IMG/VR virus record: IMGVR_UViG_3300047172_000006
Coordinates: 1-25,628 of that record
Source of the DNA: a virus
DNA: 25,628 nt
Strand: one strand, 5' to 3'
Part shown: piece by piece, positions 11,986-20,026 of the stretch
How positions within the stretch are numbered: position 1 is the first letter of the stretch
How the letters are laid out: every line of letters begins with the position of its first letter
The notes under the pieces: model-generated
Told to the model about the DNA's origin: nothing
The model's input: only the letters and a program-made list of their open reading frames with translations
Databases searched by the model: none
Translations under genes and position numbers: made by a program

Positions 11986-13425
11986 TTGCCGCAGGCTGCA
12001 ATTTCAAAACCCTTAAGCGGCAGCCCCGCGATAGCGCCGGAGAAGCTTTTAAAAAAGCTTGAGTTAGAGCTAAGTAAGCGAAAAAACCTCAAAAAGCTAG
12101 CGGATTATCGGCCGTATCCTAAACAAAAAGAGTTTCATGCGAACGGCGCTAAGTACACAGAGCGCCTGTTCATGGCAGGTAACCAGTTAGGAAAAACCCT
12201 TTCAGGCGGGTTTGAAATGGCTATGCACCTAACCGGAAGATACCCTGACTGGTGGGAAGGTAGGCGCTGGGATAGGGCTGTAAACGCATGGGCAGCAGGC
12301 ATTACGGGCGAGTCTACTCGAGACACGATCCAAAGGATTCTAGTAGGTAGACCAGGCGAACACGGTACAGGCGCGATACCGAAAGAATGCTTAGTTGATG
12401 TAGTTATGGCGCGGGGTACGCCTAACCTCTTGGATAGCGTCAAGGTACGGCACGAAAACGGCGAGTTATCTCACCTTACGTTCAAGGCGTACGAGAAAGG
12501 CGTCGCGAAGTTTGCAGGTGAAACGCTTGATATTGTTTGGCTTGATGAGGAATGCGAGCTAGACGTTTATACTGAATGTCTCACTCGTACAAATGCGACG
12601 AACGGAATCGTCTTTATGACATTTACCCCTTTGTTGGGTATGTCTAAGGTAGTTTCTCGGTTTCTGCTTGAAACTCCTACGTCTGCGATTGTCACTAAGA
12701 TGACGATAAGCGATGTAGAACACTACTCGAAAGAGCAGATAGAAAAGATCATTGCACAGTATCCCGCTTACGAGCGCGAAGCGCGGCTAAACGGTACTCC
12801 GATGCTCGGTTCTGGACGAGTATTTCCAGTACCAGCGTCCGAAATTACCGTAGAACCGTTCCCTATTCCAACCCATTGGCCTAGGCTGAACGCGCTAGAT
12901 TTCGGATGGGATCACCCTTCTGCGGGTGTGTCGGTAGCTTGGGACCGAGACACCGACTGTATCTACATTACGCACGCGCACCGCGCTCGAGAGCAAACCC
13001 CCTTGATGTTTGCGGCGGCCGTAAAGCCTTGGGGCGACTGGATACCTTGGGCATGGCCGCATGACGGCCTACAGCACGATAAAGGCTCAGGGGACCAGCT
13101 AGCCGCGCAGTACGCGATGGCGGGCCTAAAGATGCTCCCACAACGCGCCACGTTTGAAGATGGAACTAATGGGCTTGAGGCGGGTGTCATGGAAATGCTC
13201 GACCGCATGAATACCGGGCGGCTCAAAGTGTTTTCTACCCTTGCAATGTGGTTCGAGGAATTTGAACTTTATCACCGCAAAGACGGATTGATAGAAAAGA
13301 AAAAAGACGATCTTCTTTCCGCTACGCGGTACGCGGTCATGATGCGCAGAGAAGCGAAAGTAAAACAAGCAAAGCGTCGCTTTGTTGATTACAAAGCAGG
13401 GTCTAGCACTTCTTGGATGAGCTAA
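11986..13425 (+). CDS. terL: Terminase large subunit
   Basis: A 479-residue packaging motor and nuclease. YRPYPKQKEFHANGA (about 41-55) precedes Walker A MAGNQLGKT (63-71). Walker B is LDIVWLDEE (181-189) with catalytic acid near E188. The RNase H-like nuclease begins LNALDFGWDH (301-310; D305, D309). Type: P22/Sf6-like headful group. No ATG or GTG precedes the conserved region; TTG 11986 is the only usual start, with no clear Shine-Dalgarno sequence. A competing 55-codon frame from GTG 11899 overlaps this start in another frame and ends at 12061-12063. The stop overlaps the next ATG as TAATG. Confidence 0.96.
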   Translation: MPQAAISKPLSGSPAIAPEKLLKKLELELSKRKNLKKLADYRPYPKQKEFHANGAKYTERLFMAGNQLGKTLSGGFEMAMHLTGRYPDWWEGRRWDRAVNAWAAGITGESTRDTIQRILVGRPGEHGTGAIPKECLVDVVMARGTPNLLDSVKVRHENGELSHLTFKAYEKGVAKFAGETLDIVWLDEECELDVYTECLTRTNATNGIVFMTFTPLLGMSKVVSRFLLETPTSAIVTKMTISDVEHYSKEQIEKIIAQYPAYEREARLNGTPMLGSGRVFPVPASEITVEPFPIPTHWPRLNALDFGWDHPSAGVSVAWDRDTDCIYITHAHRAREQTPLMFAAAVKPWGDWIPWAWPHDGLQHDKGSGDQLAAQYAMAGLKMLPQRATFEDGTNGLEAGVMEMLDRMNTGRLKVFSTLAMWFEEFELYHRKDGLIEKKKDDLLSATRYAVMMRREAKVKQAKRRFVDYKAGSSTSWMS

Positions 13426-13622
13426 TGTCTAAAAATCGACCAATTCTAAGCACTAAGCAGCCCTTGGCTGCGATAAAGCTTACAAAGCCTTTACAAGATC
13501 AACATACGGTATCTGCTTCGGTTTCCTTAGAGCAAAAAGCGCTAGCAGATTCAAAAGCAGTGTGGGACGCCCGCCTTGCAGAACTCAAAGCCATTCGCCG
13601 ATCAGCCGGTTACGAAGATTAA
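13425..13622 (+). CDS. Small protein between terminase and portal
   Basis: A 65-residue protein from ATG 13425, which overlaps the terminase stop. The N-terminus MSKNRPILSTKQPLAAIKLT is followed by a helical C-terminal half (LEQKALADSKAVWDARLAEL). An in-frame upstream ATG at 13413 lies inside terL and is less likely. Unknown function; small ORFs at this position are common in P22-like late operons. Confidence 0.6.
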   Translation: MSKNRPILSTKQPLAAIKLTKPLQDQHTVSASVSLEQKALADSKAVWDARLAELKAIRRSAGYED

Positions 13623-13628
13623 ACCCTA

Positions 13629-15737
13629 GTGGATTACCCAGAAGTACCCGCAACTACGGATGAGGATATTGTCCGCGAAGCTCGCATGTGCCTTGAGCTT
13701 GCTATTGAGTGGGAATCGGATAATCGTAACCAAGCGTTATTAGATTTTGAGTTTAGGAACGGGGACCAGTGGCCTGTAGACGTTCGGAGAGACCGTGAGA
13801 CCGACGCCAGGCCATGCATTACTGTCAATCTTACTGATGCAGTCGTGCGTAGAGTTAGTAACGCTTGTAGGGAAAATCGCCCGCGCATTAAAGTTGACCC
13901 GATTGACGACGCAACTACCGAGACAGCCAAGGTAGTTAACGGCATGATACGGCACATAGAGAATATCTCTGGTGCTGATTACGCTTACGATACGGCCGTA
14001 GATTCCGCCATTACAGGCGGATGGGGTTACATCAGCGTAACTACCGATTACGTCGATTACGATTCGATGGATCAAGAAATTAAAATAGAAGCGCAGCGTA
14101 ACCCGTTTCGCATCTATTTCGACCCTAGTTCCATGCTGCCGGACGGCTCCGATGCGCAGTGGTGCGTAGAGTCCGATTTCATTAGGCGGGACGAATACCG
14201 CGCTAAGTTTGGGCACTTAGACCCAGGTGGGTGGAACTTTCAAGGCGTTGGGGACAATATCCCTAACTGGTCAAACAAAGAACAAATCCGAGTTGCGAAG
14301 TACTGGCGAATTGAGCACAAGAACGACAAGGTTCTACTGCTTTCAGATGGTACAACGTCACTTAAGTCTAAATTTAACGCTCAAGCATTCGCCCTTGCAG
14401 GTGTTACCGTCGTAAAAGAGAGGGATACGGTTGTACCTGTTGTTAAGTGGTATCTCTGTAGTGCTTTCCGTGTTTTGGAAAGTGGTAGTTGGCCGGGTAA
14501 GTATATCCCTGTGGTTCCGGTCTATGGTCGTTCTCTTGATGTTAACGGCAGAGTCAAGCTTAAGGGCATGGTCCGCGATTTACGCGACCCCGCCCGTATG
14601 TACAACTACTCTGAAACGGCTAAGACAGAAGCTTATGCGCTTCAGCCTCGCGCGCCTTGGCTTGGCGCGGAGGGCTTCATGGACGGGCACGAACCGGCAT
14701 GGCGCGACGCAAATCGCAAACCAATTGTCGCGCTTGAATATACGCCGACAAAGAACGTAGACGGTACGCCTAATCCGCCTCCGATGCGTCAGCCACCTCC
14801 TCCATTAGGTGCTGGTTTCCAAGAATGGTCGCAGACTAACCAATCTAATTTCATGAACGTTGCAGGTATGCCGCACGATCCCGGAGCGGATGCAAAAGGG
14901 GAAGTAGTCTCAGGCGTAGCGCTTAAGCGCCGGCAGGGATTATCCGATATTGCGCATTTTGATTTCTACGATAATCTTACTAGGTCCATGCGGCATTTAG
15001 GCAAAATCATCCTTGACCTTATCCCCCACATTTACGATACGCAGCGCATGCAGCGCATTGTAAAGCCTGACGGTTCTTCGCAAATGATAGGGATTAACCA
15101 AAAGAAAGTAGACCCTATTACTGGCGCAATCCTCGAAGTTAAAAACGACCTTACAGTAGGCCGCTATGACATTTCCATTGATACCGGACCTGGTTATCAG
15201 ACTGCGAGAGAAGAAGCTACTGCCGCTAAATTGGAATTACTTGCTACCCCCCTCGGAGAAATGGCGGGCAAGGTTGCAGGCGATCTCATTGTTAGAGGGA
15301 TGGACTGGGACGGCGCAGACGAGATTGCGGACAGACTGCAAGCCCAAATCCCCGGAGCAATGACAGACCCTAACTCAGACTTGCCACCAAAAGCTCAAGC
15401 GATTGTAGCCGGCCTACAAGCTCAGTTGAAACAAGCGCAACAACAAGCAATGGCGTTTGAACTTGAACTTAAGAGCAAGCATCATTTAGAGCAGATGAAG
15501 CAAGACGGCGAGACTGCACGTACTCGAATGGAAATTGCGGCTAAGATTCACGACGCAACATTGAAAGCCGATACAAGCAAGTTTGATACGCACGTTCGCA
15601 GCGTTACCTCTCGAGACGTTGCCGAAATTCAGACAGCCGGCCAATTAATGAATACGCACGCCGAAGCAAGCCACGAAAAAGAACTTGCAAAGATTACGGC
15701 TAAATCCGCTGAAAAAGCGGAAGCATCTAACGTTTAA
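13629..15737 (+). CDS. P22-type portal protein
   Basis: A 702-residue portal (P22 gp1 family; P22 portal is 725 residues), the dodecameric ring for DNA entry and exit. Typical early features: EIARxC-like helix near residues 15-35, FRNGDQWPVDVRRDRE, RPCITVNLTDAVVRRVSNAC, GGWGYISV, then PFRIYFDPSS. Later are GMVRDLRDPARMYNYSETA and VSGVALKRRQGLSDIAHFDF. The C-terminal 120 residues are a long helix rich in Gln, Lys and Glu, corresponding to the P22 barrel. The start is GTG 13629, 6 nt after the previous stop. The stop is 2 nt before a tRNA gene. Confidence 0.95.
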   Translation: MDYPEVPATTDEDIVREARMCLELAIEWESDNRNQALLDFEFRNGDQWPVDVRRDRETDARPCITVNLTDAVVRRVSNACRENRPRIKVDPIDDATTETAKVVNGMIRHIENISGADYAYDTAVDSAITGGWGYISVTTDYVDYDSMDQEIKIEAQRNPFRIYFDPSSMLPDGSDAQWCVESDFIRRDEYRAKFGHLDPGGWNFQGVGDNIPNWSNKEQIRVAKYWRIEHKNDKVLLLSDGTTSLKSKFNAQAFALAGVTVVKERDTVVPVVKWYLCSAFRVLESGSWPGKYIPVVPVYGRSLDVNGRVKLKGMVRDLRDPARMYNYSETAKTEAYALQPRAPWLGAEGFMDGHEPAWRDANRKPIVALEYTPTKNVDGTPNPPPMRQPPPPLGAGFQEWSQTNQSNFMNVAGMPHDPGADAKGEVVSGVALKRRQGLSDIAHFDFYDNLTRSMRHLGKIILDLIPHIYDTQRMQRIVKPDGSSQMIGINQKKVDPITGAILEVKNDLTVGRYDISIDTGPGYQTAREEATAAKLELLATPLGEMAGKVAGDLIVRGMDWDGADEIADRLQAQIPGAMTDPNSDLPPKAQAIVAGLQAQLKQAQQQAMAFELELKSKHHLEQMKQDGETARTRMEIAAKIHDATLKADTSKFDTHVRSVTSRDVAEIQTAGQLMNTHAEASHEKELAKITAKSAEKAEASNV

Positions 15738-15739
15738 AT

Positions 15740-15815
15740 AGCGGGGTAGCTCAGTTAGCAGAGCAGGCGGCTCATGCCCGCTGTGTCGCAGGTGCAAATC
15801 CTGCCTCCGCTTCCA
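15740..15815 (+). tRNA. tRNA-Met (anticodon CAU)
   Basis: A full 76-nt cloverleaf. Acceptor AGCGGGG (15740-15746) pairs with CTCCGCT (15805-15811) with one G-U. D stem GCTC/GAGC has an 8-base loop. Anticodon stem GGCGG/CCGCT and loop CTCATGC give anticodon CAU at 15773-15775. T stem GCAGG/CCTGC has loop TGCAAAT. CCA is encoded (15813-15815). CAU reads Met, or Ile if C34 is lysidine-modified. Odd features: discriminator base U73 instead of A, an A1-U72 pair, and A18 with G55 in place of the universal G18 and pseudouridine-55 pair. It lies inside the late operon. Confidence 0.93.
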
Positions 15816-15828
15816 ATATTTATCGACC

Positions 15829-15845
15829 CCCGCTTGATGAGCGGG
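15829..15845 (+). promoter_or_regulatory. Hairpin between tRNA and scaffold gene
   Basis: CCCGCT (15829-15834)/AGCGGG (15840-15845) with a 5-base loop, no T-run. CCCCGCT (15828-15834) is also perfectly complementary to the tRNA 5' acceptor arm AGCGGGG (15740-15746). Probably an mRNA-stabilising or processing element (inference). Confidence 0.5.
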
Positions 15846-15906
15846 AATGACGGCGAAAATCCAGTTACTCACTCTGTCTAGTGAGGTTATATATCGTGGA
15901 ATACCC

Positions 15907-16875
15907 ATGTCAATCAAATCAGTTACTAATGCGAATTTAGCGGAATACGTGGCGGAACGTTCTATTAAGCCTACCGAGATTCAAAACGGCGATCAGATGA
16001 CTAATGCAGTCACAAAGATTGCGGAAGTCAAAAATCCGGTAGTAGAGGCAAAAGAGACTAAGCCGAATGCGGCTAATGCTCCCGACCCCGGCGAACAAGA
16101 ACCGACCGCGAAGAAGAAAAACCCTGTCCAGCCTCGGATTGATGAGCTTACCGCCCAAAAGCGGGAACTCGAGGAATTTGCAGAATCCGAGTACGAATTG
16201 CGGTTACGCGCAGAGAGACGCATAGGTGAACTGGAAAACCAGCTTAAAGAAGTTAAGCCGGAAGTTAAGCAAGAAGCGTCTAAGGAAGATATTGAGCCGG
16301 ACCCTACAAAGTATACGGACCAGAAAGAGTTTCTAAAAGATTGGGGCGCTTGGAATCGCAAAGAGGCTGCTAAAGAGTTTAGAGCAGAACAAGCGCGGCA
16401 AGAGCAAGCCAAGATTCAGGAACAACAGAACGCGCGTATAGCTGCACAAATTGAACAAGCAAAGCAGGATTTACCTGATTTTGTCGAAGTCATTGAAGCA
16501 GCGGGCAAAGAAAATCCCTTCGTACCGGAACATATCAAGCTGGCAATTCTTGATAGTGACGTAGGCGCGCATTTGGCCTATCACATTCGCAAAAATCCAG
16601 AAGATGAAAAACGCTTGTACTCGCTTACCCCCGCTAAGGCTTTGCTAGAGCTTGGAAAGCTTGAACTTAAGTATCTCAAGGAAGCTAAGAAAGACGCTTC
16701 CGCGAACATAACCTCACCACAACAAACAATCGAAACAACTAAAGCACCTACCCCCCCGCCAAAACTTAAAGGCGCAGAAGGCGGCATAGTTTCAACAAAC
16801 TTAGCCGCACCGATGAACTTTAAGGATTACAGAGCGCAGCGCTTAGAACAGCAACGCGCACGTAATCGACGGTAA
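15907..16875 (+). CDS. Scaffolding protein
   Basis: A 322-residue, highly charged helical protein positioned between portal and coat, the place of P22 gp8. The sequence has NPVQPRIDELTAQKRELEEF and a long Glu/Lys/Arg/Gln coiled coil, then KYTDQKEFLKDWGAWNRKEA, a moderately conserved DLPDFVEVIEAAGKENPFVP and HLAYHIRKNPEDEKRLYSLT, and a basic C-terminus ending RLEQQRARNRR. In P22 the basic C-terminal helix-turn-helix binds coat; the basic end here would serve likewise (inference). ATG 15907 (MSIKSVTNANLAEYV) is preferred over ATG 15847, which adds 20 residues and has a Shine-Dalgarno-like sequence too close. Confidence 0.85.
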   Translation: MSIKSVTNANLAEYVAERSIKPTEIQNGDQMTNAVTKIAEVKNPVVEAKETKPNAANAPDPGEQEPTAKKKNPVQPRIDELTAQKRELEEFAESEYELRLRAERRIGELENQLKEVKPEVKQEASKEDIEPDPTKYTDQKEFLKDWGAWNRKEAAKEFRAEQARQEQAKIQEQQNARIAAQIEQAKQDLPDFVEVIEAAGKENPFVPEHIKLAILDSDVGAHLAYHIRKNPEDEKRLYSLTPAKALLELGKLELKYLKEAKKDASANITSPQQTIETTKAPTPPPKLKGAEGGIVSTNLAAPMNFKDYRAQRLEQQRARNRR

Positions 16876-16907
16876 AAGTAGGCGCTCCTTAACGGAGTCT
16901 AATTTTA

Positions 16908-18212
16908 ATGGCTAATAACCTTCTGACAATTTCTCAGATCACTAACGAGGGCCTTATGGTCCTTGAAAATGATCTTTGCTTTGCGGAGCATGTGAACCGC
17001 TCGTACGCCGATCAATTCGCCCTTTCTGGTGCAAAGATCGGTTACACGGTTAACGTCCGCAAACCCCCTCGCTACTTGGGCACGACTGGTCCGGCGCTTA
17101 ACGTGGAAGATACGAACGAAACGTACATTCCCGTTACCCTTACCACGCAGTTTCACGTTGACGTGCAGTTCACAACGGCCGACTTGGCAACCAGCGTTGA
17201 CATGTTCAAAGAGCGAGTTATCAATCCGGCAGTGGCTACGGTTGCGAACAAAATTGATCGCGACGGCGCAGTGTTTGCTTACCAGAATACCCCAAATGCA
17301 GTGGGTACCCCTGGAACGCCTCCGGCTAGTTTCTTGAGCTTTACCCTTGCGGGAGCGGTCCTCGACGGGGAGGCGGCCCCTCGCGACGGCAAGCGAGTAG
17401 TCATTCTCGATCCGTTCAGCATGGCCTATGCACAAGACTCGGTTAAGGGTCTCTTTAACCCGCAAGCCCAGATTTCTGAGCAGATTCAGAAAGGCATGAT
17501 TGCAAAAAACTTTGCTGGCTTTGACTGGTACATGGACCAAAACGTGGTTTCGTACACGGTTGGCGCTGCTGGCGGAACGCCGACCCTTGCGAATAACACT
17601 TCAAGCGCATGGCTTGCTTCCGGTTGGGCTGCTACGGGCACTGTGCAAACGACTGGCTGGACTGCTGCGGTTGCGCCTCGTTTGACTGTTGGCGATATCG
17701 TTACTTTCACTGGCGTGTTCTCGGCTAACCCGCAGTCTCGTGGTGCTTACGGTTCTAACCGCCAGCGGCAGTTTGTTGTTATTGCTCCGGTTGGCACGTT
17801 GACCAATGGCACGTACAACGCAGCAACAGGTGTCTATAGCTCTACTGCTGGCGGATTGCTTGACTTCTCTGTCAAGAATTGCGGTATCTACGGTGGACAG
17901 TTCCAGAACATCACGGCACAGCCGGCAGCTAACGCAGCTATGCAAATCTGGGGCAGTGTTGGCGCAAGCGCTGGTGTCGTGTCTCCGCAGTCGATTGCGA
18001 TGCACAAGGACGCGATTGCACTTGCTTTCGCGGATTTGGATCTACCGGGCGGTGTTGATATGGCTGCGCGGGCGGTTGACGAGGAAGCGGGGATTAACTT
18101 CCGCGTGGTTCGTCAGTACACCATCAATAACGATGCTCTGCCGTGTCGCTTTGACGTTCTGTACGGATATGCGTCTTTGTACCCCGAACTTGCCGTCAAA
18201 ATTGCCGGTTAA
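16908..18212 (+). CDS. Major capsid (coat) protein, P22 type
   Basis: A 434-residue coat protein matching the P22 coat family (P22 gp5 is 430). The N-terminus MANNLLTISQITNEGLMVLE, then LCFAEHVNRSYADQFALSGA and GYTVNVRKPPRYLG, is characteristic. Later GKRVVILDPFSMAYAQDSVK, the predicted inserted I-domain (about residues 220-320, beta-rich, Thr/Gly/Asn-rich) and a C-terminal GGVDMAARAVDEEAGINFRV and DVLYGYASLYPELAVKIAG follow. GGAG lies about 10 nt before the ATG. It would build an icosahedral procapsid with the scaffold and portal. Confidence 0.95.
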   Translation: MANNLLTISQITNEGLMVLENDLCFAEHVNRSYADQFALSGAKIGYTVNVRKPPRYLGTTGPALNVEDTNETYIPVTLTTQFHVDVQFTTADLATSVDMFKERVINPAVATVANKIDRDGAVFAYQNTPNAVGTPGTPPASFLSFTLAGAVLDGEAAPRDGKRVVILDPFSMAYAQDSVKGLFNPQAQISEQIQKGMIAKNFAGFDWYMDQNVVSYTVGAAGGTPTLANNTSSAWLASGWAATGTVQTTGWTAAVAPRLTVGDIVTFTGVFSANPQSRGAYGSNRQRQFVVIAPVGTLTNGTYNAATGVYSSTAGGLLDFSVKNCGIYGGQFQNITAQPAANAAMQIWGSVGASAGVVSPQSIAMHKDAIALAFADLDLPGGVDMAARAVDEEAGINFRVVRQYTINNDALPCRFDVLYGYASLYPELAVKIAG

Positions 18213-18230
18213 TTATAGGAGAATGTAAAA

Positions 18231-18656
18231 ATGCCTTTCACTAATGCCGGTCCTTCTAGCGAAGTTACGGTTAATACACAATCCCCGCGCAGCACCGCGC
18301 AATTTGATCAAACTATTGGCGTCAATATGACGCCGGTAGCGGTCGCAACAATCAGCACCGCTGAGCAGAGCTTTGGCGCTAACGGCGCTTCTTTTGCAAC
18401 GGCCGCTACGGGCATTTTGCCCGGAGACGTTATTACGGCGGTTTCCCCTCCGTCTAGCGCCCTTGTTGCTGTGAGTGGTTTCCGCGTGGATACCGCTACG
18501 TCTGATAAGTTTTACATCAGTTTTACTAACCCGACTGCGGGTTCTGTGACGCCTCCCTCTGGTGTGTGGCTTATTACCGTTCGTCGCTTTGTGCAGTCTG
18601 CTACGCCGACCCCGGCGACGCTTTCGACTGTTCCTAGCTCGATCACTCTCAACTAA
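18231..18656 (+). CDS. Beta-rich virion-type protein, possible head decoration
   Basis: A 141-residue protein directly after coat, with TAGGAG 9 nt before the ATG. Thr/Ser/Ala-rich and predicted mostly beta: AVATISTAEQSFGANGASFA, ATGILPGDVITAVSPP, then GFRVDTATSDKFYISFTNPT and GVWLITVRRFV. The position after coat and the composition suggest a capsid decoration or head fibre protein. It shares a motif pattern with the next gene (PG-x2-P-x-D-x-I, a V-rich strand, an F strand, a final L.I.R strand), so the two may be paralogues. No named family recognised. Confidence 0.7.
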   Translation: MPFTNAGPSSEVTVNTQSPRSTAQFDQTIGVNMTPVAVATISTAEQSFGANGASFATAATGILPGDVITAVSPPSSALVAVSGFRVDTATSDKFYISFTNPTAGSVTPPSGVWLITVRRFVQSATPTPATLSTVPSSITLN

Positions 18657-18665
18657 CCTGGATTC

Positions 18666-18688
18666 GCAGCGGGACCGCAAACCGCTGC
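18666..18688 (+). promoter_or_regulatory. Intercistronic hairpin
   Basis: GCAGCGG (18666-18672)/CCGCTGC (18682-18688), 7-bp perfect stem with 9-base loop, just after the stop of the first putative decoration gene. No T-run follows. It may limit readthrough or protect the coat mRNA 3' end. Confidence 0.5.
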
Positions 18689-18709
18689 TTCCTATAAAGG
18701 ATCATTCTC

Positions 18710-19051
18710 ATGCCAGGTAAAGCAATTTATTCCCTTGGTAATCTTATTATAGACACGGCTGTTTATTTACCGGCTGCCGCGTATCCTACGATTGCGGCCA
18801 GCGGTATCGGTACGACTACGATAACGATTCCGGGTGTTCAGCCTTTGGACATTATTTCTTGGAACGTGCAGGGCCTTCCGGCTCACTTGGCACTTGAAAA
18901 TGTCTATGTTTCTGCTCTTAACACTGCGGTTTTTACGTGGTCTACGGACACTTCGGGCATTTCTGCCGGTACTGTTCCTGTCATGCTAGAAATCACTAGA
19001 GCAGACGGCGCAAATCTTGGAACGTCGATTTTGCCTACTACTTTAGCTTAA
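18710..19051 (+). CDS. Second beta-rich virion-type protein, likely paralogue of the previous gene
   Basis: A 113-residue protein with AAGGA 8 nt before the ATG. MPGKAIYSLGNLIIDTAVYL, then TTTITIPGVQPLDIISWNVQ, ALENVYVSALNTAVFTWSTD and GTVPVMLEITRADGANLG. The pattern of strands parallels the preceding 141-residue protein. Probably capsid decoration or neck-associated; function is inferred from position only. Confidence 0.7.
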   Translation: MPGKAIYSLGNLIIDTAVYLPAAAYPTIAASGIGTTTITIPGVQPLDIISWNVQGLPAHLALENVYVSALNTAVFTWSTDTSGISAGTVPVMLEITRADGANLGTSILPTTLA

Positions 19052-19054
19052 AAC

Positions 19055-20023
19055 ATGTCTACCGTAACCAGTACAGCGCAAGACTTGATTACAGGGGCTT
19101 TGCGTAATATCAACGTTCTAGCAGCCGCAGAGACCCCTGCTGCTTCTGACTCGGCGGATGCGTTACAGGTGCTTAATGACCTTCTAGAAAGCTGGTCTAT
19201 TGAAAACCTTAACGTGTACTCGGTTGTCGAAAATATTTTGTATTTTACCGCCGGCCAGTACCAATACACAGTAGGTAATCCAGTTGGCGGTACGTTCTTA
19301 GGAACTTTGATAGCAGGAAGCCCGATCATATCGGGCGTAACTGCTATCCCTTCTAATCTCATTGTCGGCGGTACTCTTACTGACGTACAAGCATCTATTC
19401 CGGCCGGTACATTAATTACGGCGATTGGAATCAACACCATTACGATGAGCAAAAATGCATCATCGACGGTCTCTAGTCTTGAACAAATAACGTACACGGT
19501 TCCGGGAAACTTCGCGATTCCGCGCCCTTTGCGCATTACAAACGCATTCACTCGAGTAACTACGTCCGGTACTTCCGGCCTTGACTACCAGATTGATTGT
19601 GAAACAACCAAAGAAAAATACAACGCCATTGGTTTGAAAGGGCTTCCCGGCTCTCCGTGGCCTATCCTGCTTTGGTATAACCCTACGTTTCCTTACGGTA
19701 ATCTGTACTTCTACCAAGCGCCACAAAGCGCCGCCGAACTACACCTATTTACCGACACCATATTTAGTGATTTTACGACGCTGAACCAGTCGGTTTCTTT
19801 GCCACAAGGCTACGCTCGAGCGATCAAAAAAAATCTAGCTATTGAATTAGCACCAGAATACGGAAAAGCGGTATCTCCTACGTTGCAGCGACAAGCCGAC
19901 GAATCATTAAAGATGGTTCGCGCCTTGAACAGTCAGCCAGCGGTTACGGCTTTTTACGACGGTGACCTAGTGTTCAACAAGCGAACGGACGCAGGGTTTA
20001 TCCTCAACGGCGGATTCGGCTAA
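19055..20023 (+). CDS. Head-completion / tail accessory factor, P22 gp4-like
   Basis: A 322-residue protein in the place of P22 gp4, the first adaptor below the portal (P22 gp4 is 166 residues). The N-terminal helix STAQDLITGALRNINVLAAA followed by SADALQVLNDLLESWSIENL is typical. The C-terminal part has GSPWPILLWYNPTFPYGNLY, ELHLFTDTIF, LPQGYARAIKKNLAIELAPE and a closing helix. An insertion of about 60-70 residues (GSPIISGVTAIPSNLIVGGT and onwards to TITMSKNASSTVS) of the repeat-type often seen in phage beta-domains accounts for part of the extra length. ATG 19055 lies 3 nt after the previous stop. Confidence 0.85.
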   Translation: MSTVTSTAQDLITGALRNINVLAAAETPAASDSADALQVLNDLLESWSIENLNVYSVVENILYFTAGQYQYTVGNPVGGTFLGTLIAGSPIISGVTAIPSNLIVGGTLTDVQASIPAGTLITAIGINTITMSKNASSTVSSLEQITYTVPGNFAIPRPLRITNAFTRVTTSGTSGLDYQIDCETTKEKYNAIGLKGLPGSPWPILLWYNPTFPYGNLYFYQAPQSAAELHLFTDTIFSDFTTLNQSVSLPQGYARAIKKNLAIELAPEYGKAVSPTLQRQADESLKMVRALNSQPAVTAFYDGDLVFNKRTDAGFILNGGFG

Positions 20024-20026
20024 CGC

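Noticed and set aside
11899-12063. 55-codon frame from GTG overlapping the terminase start
   Set aside because: No Shine-Dalgarno sequence, and it overlaps the terminase N-terminus; kept only as an alternative explanation for the missing ATG of terL.
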